DNA from: Candidatus Bipolaricaulota bacterium
GTDB lineage: Bacteria; Bipolaricaulota; Bipolaricaulia; Bipolaricaulales; Bipolaricaulaceae
NCBI GenBank assembly: GCA_027027485.1
Contig: JALVLL010000281.1
Coordinates: 1 to 6,561, forward strand
Direction of reading: 5' to 3'
DNA: 6,561 nt
A model generated the notes under the pieces. It ran no database searches and was not told the origin of the DNA. It saw only the letters and a program-made list of their open reading frames with translations. This document shows, one piece after another, positions 1 to 5,934 of the stretch. The position numbers and the translations under genes are program-made. Numbering within the stretch: position 1 is the first letter of the stretch; every line of letters begins with the position of its first letter.

Positions 1-21
1 CTTTTGCAGGAGCTAGGGTGA
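1..21 (+). CDS. Possible 3' end of an upstream gene (partial)
   Basis: Frame 1 reads Leu-Leu-Gln-Glu-Leu-Gly and then TGA at 19-21, which overlaps the GTG start of the ABC ATPase at 18 in a GTGA junction. Such 4-base overlaps are typical of translationally coupled genes, and the next two junctions of this operon also overlap. Only six codons are visible, so nothing can be said about the product. The alternative is a leader ending elsewhere, for example at the TAG at 14-16 in frame 2. Confidence 0.3.
   Translation, partial: LLQELG
8..12 (+). promoter_or_regulatory. Shine-Dalgarno site selecting the GTG start at 18
   Basis: AGGAG lies 5 nt before GTG at 18 and 14 nt before the in-frame ATG at 27. 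The spacing favours the GTG start. Confidence 0.6.
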
Positions 22-950
22 TCACTATGGGAGCTGAAGCGGTGATCGAGGTCGAGGGATTGGTGAAGCGTTACGGGGATCTCGTGGCGGTGAACGGGAT
101 CTCCTTCGAGGTGTATCGGGGGGAGATACTGGGACTTCTCGGGCCTAACGGGGCGGGGAAGACCACCACCGTGGAATGCATCGAGGGCCTCCGGATACCG
201 GACGCTGGGGAGATCGAGGTGCTGGGGATGAAGGCCGGCCCCACCAGCTACGCCATCAAGGCGCGGCTGGGGATACAGCTCCAGGGAACAGCGTTCCTTC
301 CCCACCTCACGGTGGAGGAGACCCTGAAGCTCTTCGCGGCCCTCTATCCCAAGTCCGTCCCCGTGGGGGAGCTTTTGGAGCTTGTGGCCTTGAGGGAAAA
401 GCGACGCTCCCGGGTAAAGGACCTCTCGGGGGGGCAGAGGCAGCGGCTCGCCGTGGCCACGGCCCTGGTGAACGACCCCGAGATACTGATCCTGGATGAG
501 CCCACATCGGGCCTCGACCCCCAGGCCCGCCGCTCCCTCTGGGACCTCATCTCCTCCCTGAGGGAGCGCGGGAAGACCGTCCTCCTCACCACCCATTACA
601 TGGAGGAGGCCGAGCACCTATGCGATCGCGTGCTCATCCTGGACCACGGGGAGATCATCGCCCTGGGGAGCCCGGAGGAGCTCATCTCCCGCCACTCCGA
701 AGGGATCCCCATCGAGCTCCACCTAGGAGGGGACGGGGAGAGGCCGGATTTGTCCGTGCTTCCCGGGGTGAGGAAGGCGGTCTGGGAGGACGGTACCGCC
801 GTCCTCTACTCCGACTCTCCCGTGGAGACCATTCGGGCGGTCTCCGCCCTCGCGGAAGAGGGGAAGATAGCGCTCCAGGACCTCGTCATGCGTAGGGTGT
901 CACTGGAGGACGTGTACCTCGTTCTCACGGGAAGGAGGATCCGCGAATGA
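18..950 (+). CDS. ABC-2 type exporter, ATP-binding subunit
   Basis: This is the ATPase subunit of an ABC-2 (CcmA/DrrA/NatA-like, COG1131) exporter. It hydrolyses ATP at the inner face of the cytoplasmic membrane to drive export through the permease encoded next. Visible motifs in the 310 residues are Walker A GPNGAGKT (42-49), Q-loop glutamine at 87 or 89, signature LSGGQ (136-140), Walker B ILILDE (156-161), D-loop SGLD (164-167) and H-loop His193. Residues from about 225 form the C-terminal extension usual for drug-exporter ATPases of this class. All catalytic elements are intact. The GTG start at 18 is chosen for its AGGAG; ATG at 27 would shorten the protein by three residues. The stop overlaps the permease start in ATGA. 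The substrate cannot be read from the sequence; drugs, lipids or other hydrophobic compounds are typical of the family. Confidence 0.95.
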   Translation: MITMGAEAVIEVEGLVKRYGDLVAVNGISFEVYRGEILGLLGPNGAGKTTTVECIEGLRIPDAGEIEVLGMKAGPTSYAIKARLGIQLQGTAFLPHLTVEETLKLFAALYPKSVPVGELLELVALREKRRSRVKDLSGGQRQRLAVATALVNDPEILILDEPTSGLDPQARRSLWDLISSLRERGKTVLLTTHYMEEAEHLCDRVLILDHGEIIALGSPEELISRHSEGIPIELHLGGDGERPDLSVLPGVRKAVWEDGTAVLYSDSPVETIRAVSALAEEGKIALQDLVMRRVSLEDVYLVLTGRRIRE

Positions 951-2038
951 GGGCCTTCAGGGCGCTTCTTGTGGCGGAGTTCAAGAACTTCTTCAGGGAG
1001 CGGATGGCCATCTTCTGGATGTTCGTCTTCCCGATCTTCTTCATGCTCCTTTTCGGGTTCGTCTTTGGCGGGAGCGAGGCCCCGATAAGGCTCAAGTTAG
1101 GGGTGGTAGTGGAAGGAGAGGATCCGGCGATCCAGGGGATGCTCCAGGGCCTTTCCCGTATCCCTGTGATCGAGGAGGTCCACCGCGGGGCCCTGGAGGA
1201 GGAGCTCGCGGCCCTGAAGAAGAGGAAAAGGGACGGGGTGCTGGTCTTCCCGGAAAGCGTTGTGGGGAGGATCGCCCGGGGCGAAAAGGTCGAGTTCACG
1301 GTCTACTACGATGCCTCCCGTACCAACACCCAACAAGTGCTCCTGGCGGTGCTACAGGAGTTTCTGGCCAAGTCCGAGGAGATCACAACGGGAAAGGAGC
1401 GGCTCTTTACACTGGAGGCGGAGCCCGTTCAAGTACGGGAGTTCCGTGCCATCGACTACATGACCCCGGGGATCGTGGCCATGACCCTGATGCAGCTTGG
1501 ACTTTTCGGGGTGGCGGGGGTGCTGATTTCTTGGCGGGAACAGAAGATCCTGAGGAGGTTCTGGGCCGCGCCCGTGAGCCGCTCCGTCTTCGCCGCCTCC
1601 ATAATCACCCAGCGCCTCATGATCTCCCTCATCCAAGCCGGGCTCATCCTCACGGTGGGGGCCCTGGTGTTCCATGTGGCGCTGGTGGGGGAGCGGGCCC
1701 TCATGGCCGGGGTAGTGATCCTGGGGGCGTTGACCTTCATCTCCCTGGGTTACATGATCGCCTCCTTTGTGCGCTCGATGGAGGCGGGGAACGCGATCCT
1801 GCAGATCTTGAACTTCCCCATGATGTTCCTCTCGGGGATCTTCTGGCCGGTGGAGTGGATGCCGGGGGTGTTGAGGCCAGTGATCTACGCCCTTCCCCTC
1901 ACATATCTCGGCGATGCCCTAAGGCAGGTGATGGTGGAGGCGACGCCCTTGGTGCCACTGTGGGTGGATGTGGCGGTATTGGGGGGCTGGGCCATTGCAT
2001 CGGCGGCCCTCGCGGTGAGGTTCTTCCGATGGGATTGA
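947..2038 (+). CDS. ABC-2 type exporter, permease subunit
   Basis: This is the membrane partner of the preceding ATPase, 363 residues, of the ABC-2 permease type with a large external loop. One membrane segment lies at about 21-41, just after a short basic/amphipathic N-terminus. A soluble ectodomain follows at about 42-173. Five further hydrophobic segments lie at about 174-195, 224-246, 250-273, 283-300 and 341-358. The reentrant-like stretch NFPMMFLSGIFWPVEWMP (289-306), just before the last third, is characteristic of ABC-2 permeases. ATG at 947 overlaps the ATPase stop by 4 bases, so the two are surely co-translated. The protein probably works as a dimer with two ATPase copies. The 3' end overlaps the Nudix gene by 10 bases. 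Substrate unknown. Confidence 0.93.
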   Translation: MRAFRALLVAEFKNFFRERMAIFWMFVFPIFFMLLFGFVFGGSEAPIRLKLGVVVEGEDPAIQGMLQGLSRIPVIEEVHRGALEEELAALKKRKRDGVLVFPESVVGRIARGEKVEFTVYYDASRTNTQQVLLAVLQEFLAKSEEITTGKERLFTLEAEPVQVREFRAIDYMTPGIVAMTLMQLGLFGVAGVLISWREQKILRRFWAAPVSRSVFAASIITQRLMISLIQAGLILTVGALVFHVALVGERALMAGVVILGALTFISLGYMIASFVRSMEAGNAILQILNFPMMFLSGIFWPVEWMPGVLRPVIYALPLTYLGDALRQVMVEATPLVPLWVDVAVLGGWAIASAALAVRFFRWD

Positions 2039-2424
2039 AGCGGAAGCTCGTGGTGACGGCGGCCCTGATCGAAAGGGAGGGCAGGGTCCTTTTGACCAAG
2101 CGGCTGGAGGGAGATGAGCTCGAGGGGCACTGGGAGTTCCCCGGAGGTGCGTTGGAGGAGGGGGAAGACCTCGCGGAGTGCCTTGCCCGGGAGCTCCGTG
2201 AGGAACTCGGAGTCGAAGTGGAGGTGGGCGAGGAGATCGCGGTGGTGGAGCACGATTACGGGGAGTTCGAGATAGAGCTCCACCTCCTTTCGGCGCGGAT
2301 CGTGAGGGGGAACCCGCGCCCCCTGGGTTGTGCCGGGATCCACTGGTTCCGCTGGGACGAGATCCCCCAAGAAAGCCTCGCTCCCGCAGACAGAAAGCTT
2401 CTTTCCATGCTGAGAAAAGCCTAA
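2029..2424 (+). CDS. MutT-like Nudix hydrolase
   Basis: A 131-residue Nudix hydrolase with a full Nudix box, GX5EX7REUXEEXGU, at residues 40-62: Gly40, Glu46 and then RELREELGV (54-62), with the metal-binding glutamates Glu58 and Glu59 present. WEFPGG just before the box and the C-terminal LAPADRKLL (117-125) resemble MutT, which hydrolyses 8-oxo-dGTP and other oxidised nucleoside triphosphates. That substrate is inferred; dCTP or other pyrophosphate substrates are possible. The real start is ATG at 2029, giving MGLKRKLVV, preceded by GGTGAGG at 2014-2020 with 8 nt spacing. The open frame extends far upstream but without protein-like sequence. It overlaps the permease stop by 10 bases and so belongs to the exporter operon. 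Length is normal for MutT (about 130 residues). Confidence 0.9.
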   Translation: MGLKRKLVVTAALIEREGRVLLTKRLEGDELEGHWEFPGGALEEGEDLAECLARELREELGVEVEVGEEIAVVEHDYGEFEIELHLLSARIVRGNPRPLGCAGIHWFRWDEIPQESLAPADRKLLSMLRKA

Positions 2425-2472
2425 CGCGTTGCAATCCCCTCAGAGCGCTTAACAAGGCGGCTTGCCTTCCCC

Positions 2473-2499
2473 TTGCAGAATCGATCCCCGCGCAATAAT
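2473..2499 (+). promoter_or_regulatory. Putative promoter of coiled-coil gene copy 1
   Basis: TTGCAG at 2473-2478 and AATAAT at 2494-2499 are separated by 15 nt. The second lies inside CGCAATAATG (2491-2500), which recurs before copy 2 at the same distance from the start codon. Transcription would begin within a few bases of ATG 2511, and no Shine-Dalgarno sequence is present in between (tagcgatgcc). A very short or absent leader is therefore likely. Confidence 0.45.
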
Positions 2500-2510
2500 G
2501 TAGCGATGCC

Positions 2511-2909
2511 ATGAGTTTGGCGGTGAAAGTCTACGAGGCCTTCAAGGATGACGAGAAGAAGGCCAAGGTCCTTTCGGAAGTGATCGATGAGCTCGAGAGC
2601 CGCATCGCCCCGCTGCGGGACGTGGCCACGAAAGGGGATCTGGAGGTAACCAAGCTCGCCCTACAGAAGGAGATCGAACAAGTGCGGCTTTCGCTTCAGA
2701 AGGAAATAGAGCAAGTGCGGAAGGAAATCGAGCAAGTGCGTGGCGAGGTTACCCAGGTGAAGCTTTCGCTTCAGAAAGAGATCGAACAGGTGCGACTTTC
2801 GTTACAAAAGGAGATCGAGCAAGTAAAGGCCAGCATCATAAAATGGGTGGCAGGACTTTTGGTGGTGCAGACCGGCGTCATTGTCTCGGTTATCGCCCTC
2901 CTGAGATAG
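2511..2909 (+). CDS. Hendecad coiled-coil protein with C-terminal membrane anchor, copy 1 (DUF1640-like)
   Basis: A 132-residue protein of unknown function. Residues 1-48 form a charged helical head (MSLAVKVYEAF, then DELESRIAPLRDVATKGDLE). Residues 49-106 are a regular coiled coil built of 11-residue units LxLQKEIEQVR and 7-residue units KEIEQVR/GEVTQVK in the order 11-11-7-7-11-11. A hydrophobic segment at about 109-131 should anchor the C-terminus in the membrane. The head, coiled-coil and C-terminal anchor architecture, including the ATKGDLE motif, resembles bacterial DUF1640 (CCDC90-like) proteins; this is from memory of the family. No catalytic motif is visible. A structural, scaffold or membrane-tethering role is only a guess. 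A near-identical shorter paralog lies at 5600-5932. The ATG at 2511 is shared with that paralog. The gene is convergent with the PorV-like gene, leaving 24 bases between the stops. Confidence 0.85.
   Translation: MSLAVKVYEAFKDDEKKAKVLSEVIDELESRIAPLRDVATKGDLEVTKLALQKEIEQVRLSLQKEIEQVRKEIEQVRGEVTQVKLSLQKEIEQVRLSLQKEIEQVKASIIKWVAGLLVVQTGVIVSVIALLR
2655..2828 (+). repeat. Tandem 33-bp/21-bp coding repeats (hendecads and heptads), copy 1
   Basis: Codons 49-106 encode six coiled-coil units. 33-bp units start at 2655, 2688, 2763 and 2796; 21-bp units start at 2721 and 2742. The units share the core KEIEQVR but differ at synonymous positions (gag/gaa, cag/caa, cgg/cga). Unit number differs from the paralog, consistent with slippage or unequal exchange. 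Confidence 0.85.
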
Positions 2910-2933
2910 AGGGACCTTGTTCCAGGATAGGGG

Positions 2934-3893
2934 TTAGAACTCGAACTCCACCGAGAAGACGTGGGTGCTCGTCGAGATATCGCTTGCCGGAAGCGGGTTT
3001 ATCAAGAAAGCATAGTCTAACCTGAATCTCTCCCACGGGGATACCCCCAGCCCCAGGGTGAAAACGGTGTGATATCCGTCCGCAAAGGGATCCAACCTCA
3101 CCCCGCCGCGTATTGAAACCCATTCCACGGGCGAGATCTCGATCCCAAACCGCGGGGACAAAGGGACAAGTTCCCTGGGCTCCCAAACGAGATCTATGCT
3201 GGCTGAAACCATCCCTTCAAGGAAAGCAGCGGATATCCCGAACCGATGGATCCACGGGACGAAGACCACCGGCTCCTGACCCGTTCCCTCCCAGCGGTAG
3301 CGGGTCATCCCCACATCCTGGCTACAATAGGAAAGCCTCACCCCGCCGAGATCCACCAGGACCCCGATGTCATAGCCGAACCCCAGCGCCCTTCCCTCAA
3401 GCATCGCCTCGCGGTAGACCTTAAGCGAGCCACCGACAGAGATAGAGAGGCCCTCCTTCTCCTCCTCAAGGGCCAGGGAAAGGAAGAAAACGGAGCTATC
3501 GTAGTCGAATGTCCCCCCGTCTCCGGTGAGGGGGATATCGCTCACGTGGGAGTTGAACCAGCCGACGCCGTAGCCTAAAGCCTCGTAGCTCCCCGCGAGT
3601 CCCACGAACTGGACCCGATACCCCAGCTCCTCACCCCCACCGAAGGGCTCGGTGTACATCCCCCCAACCGAGAGCGGGATCCCCGCCAAGGAAGCCGGAT
3701 TCCAATAGACCGCTTCCGGTCCGGGGGTCACGGCGGTGAATGCGCTCCCCATCCCCAGGGCCCGGGCCCCTATCCCGAAACGGAGCTGGGAAGCCGCATC
3801 CACCCCCGGGGGATACTGTTGGGATAAGGTCACGGCCCCAAACTGGGGAAGCGGAAGCAGAAGCAGAAGCACTACAAATCTAAGCCCCATCAC
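2934..3893 (-). CDS. PorV/UPF0164-like outer-membrane beta-barrel protein
   Basis: A 319-residue outer-membrane protein of the PorV/PorQ (UPF0164) type. Residues 1-20 form a signal peptide with a long Leu core and likely cleavage after FGA. The family hallmark follows: ARALGMGSAFTAV (43-55) and AVYWNPASLAG (61-71). The rest alternates polar and hydrophobic residues as expected for beta strands, and the chain ends HVFSVEFEF with a terminal Phe, the usual signal for barrel insertion. In Bacteroidetes, PorV shuttles type IX secretion cargo, but the family is much wider and this copy need not have that role. GTG at 3893 is followed directly by ATG at 3890. Either may be the start; the GGGG upstream fits ATG slightly better. 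It is the last gene of the minus-strand operon, 46 bases after the TlpA-like gene. Cys183 or nearby in LSYCSQD is the only clear cysteine. Confidence 0.85.
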   Translation of the reverse strand: MMGLRFVVLLLLLPLPQFGAVTLSQQYPPGVDAASQLRFGIGARALGMGSAFTAVTPGPEAVYWNPASLAGIPLSVGGMYTEPFGGGEELGYRVQFVGLAGSYEALGYGVGWFNSHVSDIPLTGDGGTFDYDSSVFFLSLALEEEKEGLSISVGGSLKVYREAMLEGRALGFGYDIGVLVDLGGVRLSYCSQDVGMTRYRWEGTGQEPVVFVPWIHRFGISAAFLEGMVSASIDLVWEPRELVPLSPRFGIEISPVEWVSIRGGVRLDPFADGYHTVFTLGLGVSPWERFRLDYAFLINPLPASDISTSTHVFSVEFEF

Positions 3894-3939
3894 TGTACCC
3901 CAAGGTTAGCGCCCGTACGGAAGCGTTCCAACCCGTATC

Positions 3940-4479
3940 TCATAGCCACCGTTCGACCTCCTCCGCGGAGGGGATCTCCGGGAAGGTCCCCCGGAACCGG
4001 ATGATCCCCTTCCGATCGATAAGGATCACATGGGGAACCAAGGGGACTTCGTACAGCTCCACGATCCCCATCGCCCTCTCATACGAGCCCCATAGGGGGA
4101 TGATCCCGTATCCGCCGGAACGCAGGTACTCCAGGGCGGCCTCGGGCTCGTGATCCAAGCAAACCCCGAGGATCACGAGCCCCCGATCCCGGTACTTTGA
4201 GAGAAGCTCCTGGAAATACGGCATGGCTCGTCGGCAATCCGGGCAGGTACTTTGCCAGAAAAGGAGCAGCACCACCTTTCCGCGGAAATCGCTCAACGAA
4301 ACGGGATCCCCCGTGTCCAAACGTTCCAGGGAGAAATCCGGGGCTCGATCATCCACCTCGATCCCCACCTCGGGGCGGAGAGACACCAGCAACCATATCC
4401 CGATGCCGATGGCGGCTATCGGGATTACCATTACTAACTTGGCCCACTTGGTCTTAACCCGGCGGCCCAGGCGGCTCAT
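3940..4479 (-). CDS. Membrane-anchored TlpA/ResA-like thioredoxin-fold protein
   Basis: A thiol-disulfide oxidoreductase of the TlpA/ResA (AhpC-TSA/Redoxin) class, 179 residues from the chosen start. A basic N-terminus (MSRLGRRVKTKWAK) precedes one membrane helix at about 16-34, so the domain should face the periplasm. APDFSLERLDTGDPVSLSDF opens the thioredoxin fold. The active site is CPDC at 79-82 within FWQSTCPDC, with Thr instead of the usual Trp before the first cysteine. Pro149 in VPLVPHVILID is the expected cis-proline. One additional cysteine lies at 107 (LGVCLD). An in-frame ATG at 4530 would add 17 residues unlike a signal sequence (ELADRSPTPIPDGPRA), so ATG 4479 is preferred, although no strong Shine-Dalgarno is seen there. 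The gene starts 26 bases inside the end of the lipoprotein gene, suggesting translational coupling. Probable substrates are envelope proteins of the same operon. Confidence 0.88.
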   Translation of the reverse strand: MSRLGRRVKTKWAKLVMVIPIAAIGIGIWLLVSLRPEVGIEVDDRAPDFSLERLDTGDPVSLSDFRGKVVLLLFWQSTCPDCRRAMPYFQELLSKYRDRGLVILGVCLDHEPEAALEYLRSGGYGIIPLWGSYERAMGIVELYEVPLVPHVILIDRKGIIRFRGTFPEIPSAEEVERWL

Positions 4480-5392
4480 CGCCCGCGGCCCATCCGGAAT
4501 CGGCGTTGGAGAACGGTCCGCAAGCTCCATTGGAGCAGGCCCTCACCTTATACCAGTAGACATGTTCCTCCCCGGTCTCAACCGTGGTGTCGTGGAAGGA
4601 AGTGTCCTCGGTTTGAGCCAGTACGACATATTCTCCGTCCTCGGCCTCGGAACGGTAGAGGAGGTAATGATCCACTCCTATGACCTCGTCCCAAGTAATA
4701 ACGATCTTCCCGGAGTACGCTCCATCCGAGGCAGTGAGGTTTTGAGGAGCTGAGGGGACATTACCGCCACCGGCATATCCCATCACCGCCCTGCTCCAGG
4801 GGCCGGGTCCTGCTTGGTTTCGAGCCCTTACCCTGTACCAGTAAACCGTGCCTGGGGTAACGGTATCGTCCACGTATGAAGTCGTGGTGATCCCGCGCGC
4901 CAGGTCGGAATAGTCGTTCTCACCCTCGGCCCTCCTCTGTATCTCGTAGCTTGTGGCACCCTGGGCAGCGTTCCAGGAAAGGACCACCTTATCCGGGAAT
5001 TCCCCTTGGGAGGCATTCAACCCGGTGGGCGCCGGTGGCGTGGCCCTCGCCCTCCCCCTGGCGGCCGCCGAGAAATCGCTGCAGCCGAACCGATTACAAG
5101 CCTTGACACGGTAGTAGTAATCCCGTCCCGCTTCCACATTGCGGTCGTCATAGCTCGTTACTGAAGCCTCAACGCTTCCGATCATCGTGTAGTTGCCCTG
5201 CTCTGAGGTCGATCTCCATATCTCGTACCGGCGCGCCCCGGAGACCTCGTTCCAAGAAACTCGGATCTTGTCCATGTACTGGTCATAGCTCGCCGTCACC
5301 CCATCCGGAGGCGGCGGGACCAAGAATGCACAGCCTCCTAAAAGCAACGAAATCCCCAAGATGGCGAGCGGGATCACTTTTCTGATAAGCAT
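4454..5392 (-). CDS. Lipoprotein with three fibronectin type III domains
   Basis: A 312-residue surface or periplasmic lipoprotein. The signal peptide MLIRKVIPLAILGISLLLGGC has a lipobox LGGC with the lipidated Cys at 21; Ala at +2 suggests outer-membrane sorting. Three FN3 domains follow at about 27-115, 120-208 and 213-301. Each shows the same pattern: an SWNE/SWNA/TWDE motif early, then YEIWRS/YEIQRR/YLLYRS, then YYYRVKAC/YWYRVRAR/YWYKVRAC. Domains 1 and 3 carry a CX4C pair (99/104 and 286/291) at the same position, absent from domain 2. A Pro/Gly tail (DEPPGPPG) ends the protein. FN3 domains usually bind proteins or glycans; no enzyme domain is present. ATG 5392 is chosen over GTG 5446 or ATG 5443 and 5431 because it places the lipobox correctly and has GGAGGTG upstream. 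It is the first gene of the operon with TlpA and the PorV-like protein. Confidence 0.88.
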   Translation of the reverse strand: MLIRKVIPLAILGISLLLGGCAFLVPPPPDGVTASYDQYMDKIRVSWNEVSGARRYEIWRSTSEQGNYTMIGSVEASVTSYDDRNVEAGRDYYYRVKACNRFGCSDFSAAARGRARATPPAPTGLNASQGEFPDKVVLSWNAAQGATSYEIQRRAEGENDYSDLARGITTTSYVDDTVTPGTVYWYRVRARNQAGPGPWSRAVMGYAGGGNVPSAPQNLTASDGAYSGKIVITWDEVIGVDHYLLYRSEAEDGEYVVLAQTEDTSFHDTTVETGEEHVYWYKVRACSNGACGPFSNADSGWAAGDEPPGPPG

Positions 5393-5403
5393 TTTCTCTC
5401 GGC

Positions 5404-5410
5404 CACCTCC
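5404..5410 (-). promoter_or_regulatory. Shine-Dalgarno site of the lipoprotein gene
   Basis: On the minus strand GGAGGTG lies 11 nt before ATG 5392. It is the strongest ribosome site in the leader and supports the internal ATG rather than the GTG/ATG pair at 5446/5443, before which only T-rich sequence is found. Confidence 0.5.
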
Positions 5411-5451
5411 CGAAATCGAATCCGAAAGCATTTTACTTGACATCACAAAAA

Positions 5452-5480
5452 AGATAAAAAAGCGATCAGGGTCTCTTTAA
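5452..5480 (-). promoter_or_regulatory. Candidate promoter of the lipoprotein-TlpA-PorV operon
   Basis: On the minus strand TTAAAG (5480-5475) and TTATCT (5457-5452) are spaced by 17 nt, within an AT-rich patch of otherwise G+C-rich DNA. Transcription would start near 5445, giving a leader of about 50 nt before ATG 5392. Matches to consensus are moderate and T-runs here make chance matches easy. Confidence 0.3.
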
Positions 5481-5560
5481 GCTACCTTCCTCAGAAAACT
5501 CCGTGAGCAACGTCCGAACAAATCGGGGAGAAGGAATTGCCGCACTTTTTCACATTTCCC

Positions 5561-5588
5561 TTGCGAGGGTGACCGTTTTCGCAATAAT
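5561..5588 (+). promoter_or_regulatory. Putative promoter of coiled-coil gene copy 2
   Basis: TTGCGA at 5561-5566 and AATAAT at 5583-5588 are spaced by 16 nt. CCCTTGC and CGCAATAATG are shared with the copy 1 upstream region, and CGCAATAATG (5580-5589) ends exactly 10 nt before ATG in both. The expected start of transcription is only a few bases before ATG 5600. Unlike copy 1, a weak GGAG (5590-5593) is present. Confidence 0.45.
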
Positions 5589-5599
5589 GGGAGACGGAC

Positions 5600-5932
5600 A
5601 TGAGTTTGGCGGTGAAGGTCTACGAAGCCTTCAAGGACGACGAGAAGAAGGCCAAGGTCCTCTCGGAAGTGATCGATGAGCTTGAGAGCCGCATCGCCCC
5701 GCTGCGGGACGTGGCCACGAAAGGGGATCTCGAGGTAACCAAGCTCGCCTTACAGAAAGAAATCGAACAGGTGCGGAAGGAGATCGAACAGGTGCGTGGT
5801 GAGGTCGAGCGAGTACGACTTTCGCTTGAGAAGGAGATTGAACAGGTAAAGGCCAGCGTCATCAAGTGGGTAGCTGGGCTTTTGGTAGTGCAGACCGGGG
5901 TGATCGTCTCGGTGATCGCGCTCCTCAGGTGA
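5600..5932 (+). CDS. Hendecad coiled-coil protein with C-terminal membrane anchor, copy 2 (DUF1640-like)
   Basis: A 110-residue paralog of the protein at 2511-2909; function unknown. Residues 1-59 are identical to copy 1 at the amino-acid level. The coiled coil is shorter, with units 11-7-7-11 (49-59, 60-66, 67-73, 74-84), so two 11-residue units present in copy 1 are absent. The membrane segment at about 87-109 differs by a single Ile-to-Val change. The central unit GEVERVR replaces GEVTQVK. The gene is divergent from the FN3 lipoprotein gene and convergent with the coiled-coil gene at 5935-6258, with only 2 bases between the two stop codons and no room for a terminator. A tail-anchored scaffold or oligomer is conceivable; no enzymatic motif is seen. 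The identical head suggests a conserved binding partner, whereas spacer length seems free to vary. Confidence 0.85.
   Translation: MSLAVKVYEAFKDDEKKAKVLSEVIDELESRIAPLRDVATKGDLEVTKLALQKEIEQVRKEIEQVRGEVERVRLSLEKEIEQVKASVIKWVAGLLVVQTGVIVSVIALLR
5744..5851 (+). repeat. Tandem 33-bp/21-bp coding repeats (hendecads and heptads), copy 2
   Basis: Codons 49-84 encode four coiled-coil units: 33 bp at 5744, 21 bp at 5777 and 5798, 33 bp at 5819. Compared with copy 1, one LSLQKEIEQVR unit is missing before the heptads and one after them. Confidence 0.8.
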
Positions 5933-5934
5933 AG

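Noticed and set aside
1531..2028. Long 5' extension of the Nudix reading frame
   Set aside because: Overlaps the permease in another frame and reads as Gly/His/Pro-rich noise; the Nudix fold starts normally at ATG 2029.
2454..2468. Hairpin AAGGC-GGCTT-GCCTT after the Nudix gene as a terminator
   Set aside because: Stem of only 5 bp and no T-run after it on either strand.
1919..2512. 197-residue open frame on the - strand
   Set aside because: Antisense to the permease end and the Nudix gene; rich in Pro/Arg/Ser as expected for an antisense frame of G+C-rich coding DNA.
2655..2828. CRISPR-like or satellite repeat array
   Set aside because: The repeats are contiguous in-frame coiled-coil codons without spacers, inside a gene.
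4197..4202. Possible frameshift or truncation in the TlpA gene because of the missing Trp before CPDC
   Set aside because: The frame is intact through CPDC, the cis-Pro and the C-terminus; Thr at that position is a substitution, not damage.
4223..4753. 176-residue open frame on the + strand
   Set aside because: It lies antisense to the lipoprotein and TlpA genes, whose domains and motifs are clear; its translation has low complexity and no recognisable domain.
2511..5932. Composite transposon bounded by direct repeats
   Set aside because: The repeats are ordinary genes with no terminal inverted repeats, target duplications or transposase.
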